From assembly GCA_020310875.1 (NCBI GenBank), contig CM035416.1, forward strand, positions 79,315,778 to 79,379,777: 64,000 nucleotides of DNA. Reading direction: 5' to 3'. The translations under genes and the position numbers were made by a program. This stretch comes from Ceratopteris richardii. Its lineage: Eukaryota > Streptophyta > Polypodiopsida > Polypodiales > Pteridaceae. Positions 52,776 through 63,085 of this stretch are shown piece by piece; the stretch's first letter is position 1; each line of letters starts with the position of its first letter. The notes beneath the pieces were generated by a model. That model made no database searches. It was not told the origin of the DNA and worked only from the letters and a program-made list of their open reading frames with translations.

Positions 52776-53698
52776 GGACATAAAAATTGCAATATCAACA
52801 CCCTAGGAAACTCAATGTTGATGTCATCAAGCTGATTCATAAAAAAGGTAGCAAGAATAGGATTGAAAAATGGTACTCAATCATGATGCTTCAAACATGC
52901 TACAAAATTCTTGCAAAAGTAATTGCTAACAAAATTCTTATCACTTTAAGAGGTGGCTTCGCAGGGACCAAAAAGGATTCAACAATGGTAGATCAATACT
53001 AGAATCTATCATTGACATTTGGGAAGGTCTCAATTTTGTTGAAGAGTGCGAGAAAGACATTGTATTCCTTAAAATCAATGTTGACAAAGCCTTCGATAGT
53101 CTAGAATGGGACTTTGTCCTTCAATCTCTTAAAGACCTCGGCTGTAATCAGAAATTCACTAAGATGATTGCTACCTTGCTAGGGAATGCATCGATGCAAA
53201 TAAATGTCAATGGCTAGTTATCAAATGCAATCGTATTAAAATGATCCATTAGGGTAGGATGCCGATTGGTGCCTCTGCTCTTCGTTATTTCCATAGAAGG
53301 GCTCAGCCATCTTGTGCAACATCACATGGAAATGGGTCATATTAAAGGTCTCTCTCTACCTCTCAAACATGGTTAGATGATCATGAGACTTTTTGCAAAT
53401 GGCATTAATGCATTTGTGCATAATGATTTGACTAGCATTGAAGCCTTTTGGGGGTGCCTTGACAATTTTTGTGAGGCCTCTAGCTACAAAATCAACCACT
53501 CCAAAACCTCTTTCTGAGCTATCTCTAGACCACCACCGGAACTGTTGGTTGACCATGGTTGCCAAATTATCCCCAGGGGCCAGGTCTTCCACCTTTTTCA
53601 ATATCTCGATGGGCTTTGGTGTCTCAATGGAGCAGAGATGGAATTTGGTCCTTTCCAAGCTAGACAACAAGTTAGTGTACTAGAAGGGCATGCAAATC
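52776..53698 (+). pseudogene. L1-type LINE reverse transcriptase fragment
   Basis: Broken plus-strand frames give non-LTR RT blocks: KLNVDVIKLIHKKGSKNRIE, MLQTCYKILAKVIANKILITL, ILESIIDIWEGLNFVEECEKD near 52996-53060, DIVFLKINVDKAFDSLEWDF-type (the F-D-K-A-F-D block, with a changed residue) near 53060-53115, and an FADD region near 53390 reading LFANGINAF. After it come WGCLDNF, LLGYPIGFGVS-like and ERWNLVLSKLDNKLVY. It is cut at 53698 by LTR element F. The endonuclease and 3' end are missing. Confidence 0.85.
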
Positions 53699-54009
53699 TG
53701 TTGAAATAATGAAAACAACTCCTAATCTACTATTAAATTAGATTAAGGAGGATGGAACAAAAGAAATGAAAACATAATGAACTTGATTAATAAGAAAAGA
53801 CTTACATGAGTTGCTCTATGAGCATGATGACTCCATTAGGAGGGAGTTCACACTCTTTGCAATGGGCAAGAGTGAATGAGCTTGAGAGGAGTGAAGGGAG
53901 GCCTTGCTTATATGGATTTTGGGAGAATTCCCTTACATGTGGGATAAATGAGCATGCATGAGAATGAAAGTGAGTCTAGAAAAAAGGGTGGAGCATGGAA
54001 CTCTCAACA
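53699..54009 (-). mobile_element. 3' LTR of element F
   Basis: 311 bp with TG...CA ends, followed by a polypurine tract; the first 36 bp recur at 55826-55862. Confidence 0.85.
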
Positions 54010-54019
54010 CCCCCCCTCC

Positions 54020-54853
54020 ATGCGATTACCATTTTGTTTTTAATATGGAGGTTTAGTGACATATGGGATCACTTAGTCTATTGGTTGGTTTTTAAGATCT
54101 AAGGACATATGGGATCCTTAGACATAACTTGGTCATATGGGATCCAAGTTTGAGACATATGGAATCCCTTGAGATCTTGGAACATATGAGATCCCAAGAC
54201 ATATAAAGGGTTTACAACATGAAGTAGGTGGTGCTTATGGAACCATTTGCCTCCTTTTGAGCATTGTTTTTTTTTTTTGTCGTTTTAGTCTTCATGGGAT
54301 CCATTGATGGGATCTTTGGTAGGGTCCTCTTCATGTGGACTCCTTTTTATTGATTTTGCGCATGTCCTTGGGTTTTGCTTCATGAGAGAGTACATTTGAA
54401 GATCCATATTAGATGTGTGAGAGCATGAACATAACTTTGGAAAATTTTTCATGGCATTGGGAAGGTCCTACCCTGAGTACTACTCAAGGTGATGTCTAAT
54501 CCCTTACAAAGTGCCATAAATATGTTTGAAATGGTTTCATCTAGACAATGATTGTTAAGATGTGTATATCTAGTCAACACTCTCTATTTCGGTGCTTCTC
54601 TCTCTCTATTACTCTCTCTATGAGGGAGCGTTGAGTTTTGTTGCTGCAACATCCAACAATTATGGCTACTATATGTACTTTTGGTGAAGGGTTGCACAAT
54701 GGCTTTTCTGCTGCTTGCTTCAATCCCATCCATCGCTCAGTCTCTAATTCATTCCATCTATGACTCTCTCACTTTCTGGTCTTCGTGCACTGCATTGGAG
54801 CGTTTTGCTGAGCTTGCACTAAACCAGGTTGTCAACAATTTTTGCATTTAGGG
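54020..54853 (-). other. Non-coding interior of element F
   Basis: From 54050 to 54200 short direct repeats of acatatgggatcc recur about seven times with variation. From about 54580 to 54853 the sequence looks like a host 5' region (plus strand), with a CT-rich tract near 54595-54625 and tttttgcatttag just before the SAM synthetase ATG. No gene otherwise. Confidence 0.5.
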
Positions 54854-54992
54854 ATGGTAACTTTCCTTTTCACCTCTAAATCTGTGAATGAAGTCCACCC
54901 TGACAAGTTGTGCAACCAAGTTTCTGATGCAATTCTGGATGCGTGTCTAAAGCGGGATCCTGAGAGCAAACTGGCATGTGAAACATGCATGA
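54854..54992 (+). pseudogene. Captured S-adenosylmethionine synthetase N-terminus
   Basis: About 46 codons match the start of plant SAM synthetase (ATP + methionine to S-adenosylmethionine). [20 protein letters not shown] and [20 protein letters not shown] correspond to the known [22 protein letters not shown] start. Changes include G to V in the conserved G-H-P-D-K motif and D to N after LC. Similarity ends abruptly after ACETCM, and the following codons are unrelated. Directly before the ATG the sequence ends tttttgcatttagGG, which resembles an intron 3' end and suggests capture of genomic DNA, not cDNA. It lies antisense inside LTR element F. Far too short to be functional. Confidence 0.9.
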
Positions 54993-55825
54993 CTCTATTC
55001 TTCTCTAGAATTGGACTTTATTTCAGTAGACAAGATCTTGATACATTATCTTCCTCTGCTACATCACATTATAAGAGCTCTACGCATCTTCAAGAAGTAA
55101 TTACATGTAGGAGCTGATACATGTGCTCTCATGTGCAATAGTCAACCATTGTTGAAGTCCTTTCTATTGGCGTGATGACCACACACCCATTTCAGATGAC
55201 TCCACGTTGCAGAGACTATTGCACCCCACCATTTGTTGTATCTTCTTCTCTCTAGAAACACCTTAGCCATTCCCATTCTCTCTTTTCTACCATCATTGCT
55301 ATCGTCCTGCTTATACTCATAGGCATATGCCTTGTTGTCAGCTTGCTCAAGGTAGAGCAGTTCCTCCTTTCGTGAGCCACGCTTGCTTCTCCTGCTTCCA
55401 TTGAAGCATTATGCTGAGTCAAAACCATAGAGATCTGCAAGATCTAAGACTTGCAAGCTCTATGTAAAGCTCCATCTCCATCTCTCCTCCATCGACAGAG
55501 ATTAGAAACTCTTTTGATTTCATATAGTAATGCTGAAAAGCACTTTAAAAAGGAAAAACTCGACTATACAAGACATTAAACTATGATAAGATTGAGGAAG
55601 GAAGCTACATGAAGATTATGAGAACATGAGCCACCATCACAGAATTGAAAACATACAATGGAAAGAAGGAATATAACACTACTTAGGTTGATGAGACCAC
55701 TAACGTGCTTTAAAGCACTCTTATTATGATATGGGAGGGAGTAAGAAAGAAAAACATGCTAATGATGAAGATAACAAAAAAACAAAGCTCAAAAGGGAAA
55801 ACAATTAACCTATGCTATAATACCA
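54993..55825. other. Remaining interior of element F, no gene seen
   Basis: No recognised coding sequence. Near 55810-55825 the primer-site-like tatgctataatacca abuts the LTR remnant. Some of 54993-55500 may be further host-derived sequence that I cannot identify. Confidence 0.4.
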
Positions 55826-55862
55826 TGTTGAACTAATGAAAACAACTCCTAATCTACTATTC

Positions 55863-56159
55863 ATGCATGCATACTTGGAAAATGCATTGGAAGAAGTGTG
55901 GTGCAAAAAGTGGAGGTCTTGAGCTAAGTACTCAAGGGCATGCTGACGAAGTGGTTTCCTAATCTATCATGGTTATGGTGTTGCCAAAGTAGGGATTCTT
56001 ACCATGGTGAATGGTCGATCCATGTTTATCTCTTCGTGTTGTACACCTGTCATTGTGATGGACCATGGGCTAGTCTATCATTGTCGATGAGTGCTCTTGT
56101 TGATGGTCCATTGATGAGAATATTCTTCGAGCACCTATTCCTATCCCCTCTTTATAAAG
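55863..56159. other. Unassigned sequence between element F and the Argonaute fragment
   Basis: Short open frames on both strands, none recognised. It may be an Argonaute intron/exon remnant or part of the LINE interrupted by F. Confidence 0.35.
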
Positions 56160-56643
56160 CAACATTTTCCAAATATTGAGAATTGAATTTCTTTATATTC
56201 CTTGACAAACAGCATTGGGTAACCACACCAAGCTTATTTTCACATATTCTCTTTAGCTCACCATAAGCAGCGGTCTTCTCACCAAGTATTTATAGAAGGA
56301 TTTGCAGGGTACCAAAACTACCCCTTGCAGATATCTCCTTGGATGCTCTCATACATACAGTAGTTAAACATCACTCAAGTTGTAGACCTTCAAGCTCTTC
56401 ACTCCTATCATGCTAAGGGGGAACAATAGTTGTGGATGCCATGTCCATGCCAAGTTCTAGACATCTACCAGATACGACAACAATAATATCGTCTGCTACC
56501 CGAGACACACTTCTATCCAAACTGATAAATGCCCGGTAATCAACAGTTCCATCTTCAACTAAGCATGACTCATTCATGTTCCATGAGCCAAACTTGGGAA
56601 CAAGTTCTCCCCCCTTTTCTTTTTTTGTTGAGAGGATTTTCAC
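56160..56643 (-). pseudogene. Captured Argonaute fragment (MID to PIWI start)
   Basis: At 56600-56413 the minus strand gives PKFGSWNMNESCLVEDGTVD and a following FISLDRSVS...ELGMDMAS...IVPP segment. This aligns with the Argonaute MID-domain start (QxGxWNMxNKKMVxGGxVxxW...INFS...GMxFxPEPVxP). After about 100 bp without clear homology, 56285-56160 gives TAAYGELKRICENKLGVVTQ and CCLSRNIKKFNSQYLENVAL, a close match to the ELKRICETxLGxVxQCC(L) block that ends MID and begins PIWI. Argonautes bind small RNAs for gene silencing. The gap may be a retained intron. Stops and missing PIWI catalytic residues make it a pseudogene. It lies immediately left of gypsy E. Confidence 0.85.
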
Positions 56644-56689
56644 AAAATAAGCAGAAGGATGTTAGTATCAATAAAATAATTTACATACG

Positions 56690-57302
56690 TCAAATGTGTC
56701 TCATGTGCCTAGGACTCTCAAATGTGTCTATGCACGGGCGTGTAATGTGGCCCTATATTCATGCATACTCTGGATGTTACTTTGGGGCGTGGATGCAAGC
56801 TATACTTAAAGGTTTCCATTGGACCTCGAGATGACAACTGATCATTCCTCCTTATAGGGATCTAGTCGAGAACCATGTTCGGCTACATAGAGATCACCTT
56901 GGGATTCTTCATCGTCAGATGGTTTCTTAAATTCTGTATCCCACATTGGTTCTTTGGTTCTAGGGGGGCTACTTGTGCTTTTGGCTTCCATACACATACC
57001 ATTGTTGCTGGTCTTCTGACTCTTGTTGAAGAGGTGAGTTGGTATGCTTTTGGTCTTGTTGTTTGGTTCTGACCCTCGCCTTGCCTTGGCTTCTTTGTTG
57101 AGACTTTTCTCATGTGGGAGAGCATAGGTTGTTGTGTATGTAAGAGCTTCTTGGGTGCCCATATTTGTAATTGTCCTTGTTGAGCGGTAACTAATTTCTT
57201 AGGCACCCAAACTTGTCGAATACCTTGTGGTTGAGCTTGTCCTAGTTTCTTCGTTCGTCTTCTGGTCTGGTTGGTTTGCATGGATGGGAATTGTGAGGAC
57301 AA
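56690..57302 (-). pseudogene. W-x-P-K repeat tail of element E
   Basis: In frame with PR2 after a stop. Motifs: RQVWVPKKL, QIWAPKKL and VCVWKPK. To the left, the minus strand near 56750 reads IGPHYTPVH-like residues matching IGPHYKATH at the end of element A's tail, so the region is complete to about 56730. Basic and Gln-rich. It supports this tail as a family-wide feature. Confidence 0.7.
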
Positions 57303-57404
57303 GGCCGGTGGTTGTCCTCCTTTTTGTACCTAGTTCTGCTTCATGCTCGGAATTGCCTTCTTATTGAATGGTGTCTTTCTATTCGATATAGCAGTGGCAT
57401 TGAA

Positions 57405-58037
57405 CTATTGTGCTTGTCTTTGTGGTGTTGTGGTTGCCTTAGACTTTGAAGAAGAAGAAAGATCCACTCGCCTTCGAGCCTGTTCTTCCATGATTGACTC
57501 CCTCTGCATCATAGAGATTTTGACACCTACAACATCTCCTTCTATAAGATTAGGCTTAGAAGAACTAAGAGAATGTGTGACACTTGGATTTGTGAGCATG
57601 CGGTTCTCTAATTCTAATGTAATGCAATGTTCATGTGCCCAAACTTGAAGAAGTTGACTTTTTAGGTTTAAGTTAATTGCATGGTCATAGCTCCAATCTT
57701 GACCCAAGACAAGTGGTGCCGTACGATCCTCATCGTGACACATTAGCATTTTGACTCTCATTGGAACATCTTGAAGATAGATGGGAAGCTCTACCTTGCC
57801 CAAACAAGGGGTTTCGACACCTCCCAATCCTATGAGATAGGCTTCTATGGGAATGATGTTCAATTGCAAGTCTTGGCAGTATGAAAGTCTAATTGCACTA
57901 GTTGCTGCACATGAGTCAATTAATGCTCTCACAGTCCTTACATTTTCTCCGTGTCCTACCTCTAAGGTTACAAAGGGGTGTTGCACCCGATGTTTGGCAC
58001 ATGGCCATGTGATATCGTGGGGCTTCAAGATTGACAT
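57405..58037 (-). pseudogene. Second retropepsin-like domain (PR2) of element E
   Basis: PFVTLEVGHGENVRTVRALI, then D-S-C-A-A in place of D-T-G-A-A, SAIRLSYCQDLQ, GLGGVETPCLGKVELPIYL and PLVLGQDWSYDHAINLNLK. The Gly of the catalytic triad is Cys, so it should be inactive. The rest of the fold is as well preserved as in A and B. It follows the integrase C-terminal domain with a short charged linker, as in the others. Confidence 0.8.
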
Positions 58038-58404
58038 CTAGACCTAGTTCGCCTTAACGTATTTCTCCTAATGTTCTCTCTGGCCTCTGCTTGTGCTTCT
58101 TCTCTAACCCTTATCTCTTCTTCTTTTTGCTTCTTAGCAGTGTTGAGTCTTGTTAGCATATCCTCTATAAGAGGTTCTTGATACAGCTTGACTCTACATC
58201 CACTAATATAGTTTGGCAAGATGTTAGCTTCTCGCGTGGCTGATTGAACTGCACCACTAGTGGAAATTGTATGAATGATCATGGGTCCATATCCTCTTTT
58301 TTCCAATTTATGAGCATGTTGCTTTATTGTATAAACCAACACTAGATCTCCATCTTTCAATCCTTTATCCTTGATGTGTGCATCAAAATAAGCCTTTTGT
58401 CTTT
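58025..58404 (-). pseudogene. Integrase C-terminal domain of element E (left part)
   Basis: KDKGLKDGDLVLVYTIKQHA, EKRGYGPMIIHTISTSGA and a basic end (AKKQKEEEIRVREEAQAE). The domain is cut at 58404 by element K. The missing first part (YATKK, LxxARVAQEHEW-type) resumes at 61571-61697. Confidence 0.85.
58401..58404. repeat. Left target-site duplication (CTTT) of element K
   Basis: CTTT before TGTTAG at 58405 and again at 61567-61570 after the right LTR. Removing K restores the gypsy E sequence gccttttgtcttttctttg. Confidence 0.8.
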
Positions 58405-59312
58405 TGTTAGTTGGCCGTGGGATTGGCAAATGTAAAACGAAAACGTGTAATCACACGCGCGAAAAGCGGTTACGCTTCATTTGTAAAATTTCTATTTAAA
58501 GCAATGAAAAGATACGCGAAGGGAGCGCGAACGCGATTTTCAAAATCACCAAACTGTTCATCTGGGTGTGTCCGATTTCACTATGTTGTTGTTCTTTTGA
58601 TATCTAAGTAGTTATTACTGTGTTACTGTTGTTTCTCCAGTAATTGAGTAGTTATCTGAGTAATTATTTCTGTGTCCAATATCTGAGCAGGATCTTGCGT
58701 TCTGTATCCATCCGCGCTTGATGTGCATGTTCGTAGTCACGTTAACTTGGTGATTCATCTGTGTGACCATCTTGCATTGTTACTGTATACGATCGGAGTA
58801 ACTGATTCGCTCTGTGGTTCGTTCTTTGCTACTGATGTGATTTGTTCGTTCACACTGTTTAGTGTCCAGTGCAGAGTACTTGGTGAAAGGCTACAGGCCT
58901 GGAATTGCTAGTAATGTGTCAAGTTGTCATGTGTGAAATTCGGTGAATAAATCTGTGTAGCTGTATAGTGTACTGAGATTGAATTGTGTTTGGATTGTCG
59001 CCATACTGTGGATTAGGAGTATATACCTATATTCGGTAAAGTTGAAGTATTCTATTGTTCTAAGTAGTACCACGAGGTAGTGTGTAACAGTAGAATACCT
59101 GAGTGTGTGCGGTACCTGAGTAATTGAGCTAAGACGTGACATCACATGTCTCTGACGTGGCTAAGATTTGGGAACTAAGTACAGGGCCTCTGTCTAACAG
59201 ACCCCTACCACTCCCAAGAACCCACTAAGACTGGTTAAATGCCATTTTGATATTTAGAACCAGGCGTTTAACAATTGAGCATTTTAACTCTGCTAGTTAA
59301 CACTAGTTAACA
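58405..59312. mobile_element. Left LTR of element K
   Basis: TGTTAGTTGGCCGTGGG...CTAGTTAACA, 908 bp; the tail has the palindromic tandem ctagttaacactagttaaca. gtatatacctata near 59019 is TATA-like on either strand. Confidence 0.93.
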
Positions 59313-60618
59313 CAGCGGCGCAGTCTTCTTCATCTCAGCAACCGGAACAGGAGAAACAGACGGAAACAGAGCCCATTCCTACTGAAGAAGCTTCTCAGCA
59401 ACAAACCGAGCAGGAACAACAAGCCGACGAACAAGAAGCGTTCAAAAGGCTGCTTAAGGCAGTGGAATCCGCAGCCGACAACGTTGAAACACAACAAATT
59501 AAGGTAATCGAAACTCTCTCTACCACTCCCACTCCACCACCGGAACCTCCACTAAACCCAATCCTTCCAATCCCACCCATTGCACCCGTCGAGCCCACAG
59601 CCTCTTCCACCTCATCACCCAATTACTCTCCACCGACCTCCCAACAACTCCACACCACATCCTCTTCACAACCTCGACCCCCTCTTCTACTCCCCTCAAT
59701 TCTAGTCTTCTCTGAGCTTGCTTCAATGGGCAACTGCTCATTGATCTCTCCTAGCAACTACCAGTCCAGATAAGAGAAGTCACGGACAATATTCGCAACA
59801 AATTGCAACATAAGGTGGATGTCCTGGAAGCGGATATTACACCATTACAGGAGGAGGTTGACGCAGTCAAGGCCGAAAACCACCAGCTCCATGCACAGAT
59901 TCTCCAACTTCAAGCTCAGCTGGCAGAACAGCAAACACTTGTCAAACAAAGAGATACAACACTGGAACAGCTCGCCGCAAAGGACCAATTATTAAACGAA
60001 ACACAGGCAGAAATCAAGCAATTGAAGTTAGATATGCAGGATAAGGAGGATGCCAGAATAGCACTAGGCAGTTTGCTGGAAGAAACAAGAATCCAACTGC
60101 AGGAAGCAGTACAGAAGAGCCAAGAGAAGCAGAGGGAAACTAAGCAAGCAGAAGAACAACTACGTATGACAAAAGAATCTTTAGACAATGTCAATAATAT
60201 AGTTAAACACCAATTGAACAGGGAAGCTAAATATCAGAAGGACTTAGCAAATGCTCGAAGAGAAAGAGATGCTTACTACAAAACCATAGAGTTTCAGAAC
60301 CAACAGATCAAAAGGATAGATAATCAACTGATCAATCAGAAAGAAAGAGTAATTGACATGCAGAAACAATTGGGCGAGATGAAGGTTTCAAGGGATGCAG
60401 CCCTATCAAATGAATTTTATTTGCAAGAGGCCTTTTTGCAAACGCAGGCCGAAATTTTGCTTACCGACGCAATCGCCTTAAGCTCGGTTAGGACAGATGC
60501 ACAGTTAGTAGAGCCATCGATTTTAGTACAGATGTTAGAAACACTCAAAAAGAAAATTACCCGAACTTTTAGGCTAGCCCGAAATATGTACTTAGAAGGC
60601 ATAGTAGCCGAACAGTAA
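59313..60618 (+). pseudogene. Coiled-coil protein gene inside element K, function unknown
   Basis: An open frame starts right at the LTR edge (AAQSSSSQQPEQEKQTETEP, 59315 on) with no ATG near its start. It runs through a Gln/Glu-rich and then Pro/Ser/Thr-rich part to 59773. A frame change near 59700-59790 leads to a second frame ending with TAA at 60616-60618. That part (59782-60618) is almost pure heptad coiled coil (for example VLEADITPLQEEVDAVKAEN, QLKLDMQDKEDARIALGSLL) of about 230 residues, followed by a globular end (QLVEPSILVQMLETLKKKIT). I do not recognise the family. The layout (low-complexity N-terminus, long coiled coil, short C-terminal domain) recalls ORFX of A and B, but I see no sequence match. 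Confidence 0.6.
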
Positions 60619-60627
60619 AGTTCTGAC

Positions 60628-60658
60628 ATGCGGGTTCGAAGTCCACCGTGCGTGCCAG
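60628..60658 (-). promoter_or_regulatory. Possible primer binding site of element K
   Basis: The plus strand reads GCGGGTTCGAAGTCCAC, then CGTGCGT, then G-CCA, then one base and the LTR. This is the exact geometry of a tRNA 3' end: 17-nt T arm, 7-nt acceptor, discriminator, CCA. Its complement would be a primer site for minus-strand transcription. The tRNA is not identified. Confidence 0.65.
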
Positions 60659-60659
60659 T

Positions 60660-61566
60660 GTTAGTTGGCCGTCGGATTGGCAAATGTAAAATGAAAACGT
60701 GTAATCACACGCGCAAAAAGCGGTTACGCTTCATTTGTAAAATTTCTATTTAAAGCAATGAAAAGATACGCGAAGGGAGCGCGAACGCGATTTTCAAAAT
60801 CACCAGACTGTTCGTTTGGGTGTGTCCGATTTCACTGTGTTGTTGTTCTTTTGATATCTGAGTAGTTATTACTGTGTTACTGTTGTTTCTCCAGTAATTG
60901 AGTAGTTATCTGAGTAATTATTTTTGTGTCCAATATCTGAGCAGGATCTTGCGTTCTGTATCCATCCGCGCTTGATGTGCGTGTTCGTAGTCACGTTAAC
61001 TTGGTGATTCATCTGTGTGACCATCTTGCATTGTTACTGTATACGATCGGAGTAACTGATTCGCTCTGTGGTTCGTTCTTTGCTACTGATGTGATTTGTT
61101 CGTTCACACTGTTCAGTGTCCAGTGCAGAGTACTTGGTGAAAGGCTACAGGCCTGGAATTGCTAGTAATGTGTCAAGTTGTCATGTGTGAAATTTGGTGA
61201 ATAAATTTATGTAGCTGTATAGTGTACTGAGATTGAATCGTGTTTGGATTGTCGCCATACTGTGGATTAGGAGTATATACCTATATTTGGTAAAGTTGAA
61301 GTATTCTATTGTTCTGAGTAGTACCACGAGGTAGTGCGTAACATTAGAATACCTGAGTGTGTGCGGTACCTGAGTAATTGAGCTAAGACGTGACATCACA
61401 TGTCTCTGACGTGGCTAAGATTTGGGAACTAAGTACAAGGCCTCTGTCTAACAGACCCCTACCACTCCCAAGAACCCACTAAGACTGGTTAAACGCCATT
61501 CTGATAGTTAGAACCAGGCGTTTAACAATTGAGCATTTTAACTCTGCTAGTTAACACTAGTTAACA
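60660..61566. mobile_element. Right LTR of element K
   Basis: 907 bp, TGTTAGTTGGCCGTCGG...CTAGTTAACA, followed by CTTT. Partner of 58405-59312. Confidence 0.93.
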
Positions 61567-61570
61567 CTTT

Positions 61571-62700
61571 TCTTTGTAGCATAGATGTGTGCTACTGCTC
61601 ATAGCCTCATCTTACCTAAGTGTTCCAGATCAAAGAACCTCAAGAACAACTCATATCCATTCCATTCATGCTCTTGTGCTACTCTTAAAGCTGGGTTTTA
61701 CAATTTCTTCTTTATTTGTTCTCACATTCTTATTTGTGGGTCTGAAGGTTAGGACATGCACCAACTTGTTTGCCCATTTAGGGACAACTTCTAAATTAAA
61801 CAGATAAGCATCGGCTAGTTCATCAGGCACTCCTTGCGGTGATTCTCTTGAAGTGATGCGAGAAAGGTGATCCGCCCTTAGGAGTTCTGCCTTTCCTAAC
61901 AACCACTTCAAAATCATATTCCATTAGTAAGAGGAACCATCTTACTAAACGTCCTATATTGCAAGGTTTATTGACCAAATATAACAAAGCTTGATGATTA
62001 GTGAAAAACTTGAACTTATTCGCCAATAAATAGTGTCTAAACTTCTTCACAACGTATACCGTGCCTAAGCCTTCTCTTTCAGTTGTTGTATAGTTTTGTT
62101 CTACTGCATTTAGTTGTCTACTCGTGTATGCTATAGGCAAATCTAGATTTTCTTCACCTATGGGTTGTGCTAGCACACATCCTATTGCATGATTGGATGC
62201 ATCTACATGGACATGGAACGGTTTATTCCAATTAGGGGTGGTCAGTATTGGTGTTGTGCACAAACATCTCTTCAATTCATTGAAGGAATTTTCACACTCG
62301 TTGTTCCACTGAAAGTTGGTTAACAAGGCATAAAGAGGTTTGGCTATGATTGCATACATGTGGATAAACTTGTAGTAATATCCACAACGGCCCATAAAGG
62401 CTTGGACCTCCTTAACATTCCTTGGTCTTGGCAACTCTACTATGGCTCTTACTTTGTCCTCATCTGTTGATATTCCATTCTTAGAAACAATATGACCTAA
62501 GATCTTACCTTGGCGTACCATGAATACACACTTTTTTGGGTTCAGACACAATTGATATTCTCTACACTTGTTGAAGATCTATCTGAGCTCATGGATATGG
62601 TATCTTCTTTCTTGGGAATGAGCACATAAATAATCCACATATACTTCTAAGCTCTTTTGCAAGAAGTCTTTGAAGACATGACACATGAGCCTTTGGAATG
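61571..62700 (-). pseudogene. Element E RT end, RNase H and deletion junction
   Basis: RT end: LNPKKCVFMVRQGKILGHIV, NGISTDEDKVRAIVELPRPR and FMGRCGYYYKFIH. RNase H: FHVHVDASNHAIGCVLAQP, NYTTTEREGLGTVYVVKKF and KFKFFTNHQALLYLV, where the catalytic Asp of the D-H-Q block is Asn. A frame change follows near 61880, then LLRADHLSRITSRESPQG and the DAYLFNLEVVPKWANKLVHV linker. Near 61697 the sequence jumps to the integrase C-terminal start (ccattcatgctcttgtgctac, as in B near 18410). About 1.4 kb corresponding to both HHCC modules and the integrase core is lost. Confidence 0.9.
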
Positions 62701-62701
62701 T

Positions 62702-63085
62702 TGCAGGTGCACATGCTGCTACTTCAATGAGGGGATATGATAAGTTACATATGGATATAGAAAAAGAAAGAAGTGATTGGCAGTTGAGTATAGAAAAGGA
62801 AAGAAATGAGTGGAAATCAAAAAGAGAGTTGTGGACCTCTCAAAATAAAAGTTTAATGTTGATGATAGAAGAGCTACAGAAAAAATTGGAAAAATCACAA
62901 ACCCAGGTGGAAGAGCAGGAAGAGACTACACAAGCAGAAGAATATGAAGTAGGAGATGATGACATAACCCAACATGGTGGTGAACAAGAAAACAAAGCAC
63001 CAGTAGAAGAGTACTCAGAAGAGTTTGTTCAGAAACTTCTGACACATAGAGATTTGTGCAAACAATTTCCACTCTTTATATTGGG
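62702..63085 (+). pseudogene. Coiled-coil ORF inserted in element E, origin unknown
   Basis: The open frame reads DKLHMDIEKERSDWQLSIEK, then ERNEWKSKRELWTSQNKSLM and a short heptad coiled coil (MIEELQKKLEKSQTQVEEQE), an acidic part and SEEFVQKLLTHRDLCKQ. It begins where element E RT sequence breaks (62701) and has no own start. It joins LINE sequence at about 63070-63085. It might be a LINE ORF1 coiled coil or a separate captured gene. I do not recognise it. Confidence 0.45.

Larger units (their letters stand above)
53699..55862 (-). mobile_element. LTR element F (minus), non-autonomous, with captured host sequence
   Basis: 3' LTR at 53699-54009 (TGTTGAAATAATG...CTCTCAACA), polypurine tract complement cccccccctcc at 54010-54019, and at the right a primer site reading TGGTATTATAGC (two changes from the Met site) directly beside a 37-bp 5' LTR remnant (55826-55862), which repeats the first 36 bases of the left LTR. 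The 1.8-kb interior encodes no gag or pol that I can see but holds a SAM synthetase fragment. It is inserted in the LINE at 53698. Confidence 0.78.
58405..61566. mobile_element. LTR element K (3.2 kb) carrying one coiled-coil gene
   Basis: Direct repeats 58405-59312 and 60660-61566 (908 and 907 bp, about two dozen mostly transition differences) with TGTTAG...TTAACA ends and a 4-bp target-site duplication. The 1.35-kb interior has no gag or pol, only one long frame on the plus strand. A tRNA-complement-like site just inside the right LTR suggests the element is transcribed leftwards (minus), antisense to that frame. Non-autonomous. Confidence 0.88.

Noticed and set aside
54854..55117. A working SAM synthetase gene
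   Set aside because: Only the first 46 or so codons match, a key Gly is changed, and the frame continues into unrelated sequence.
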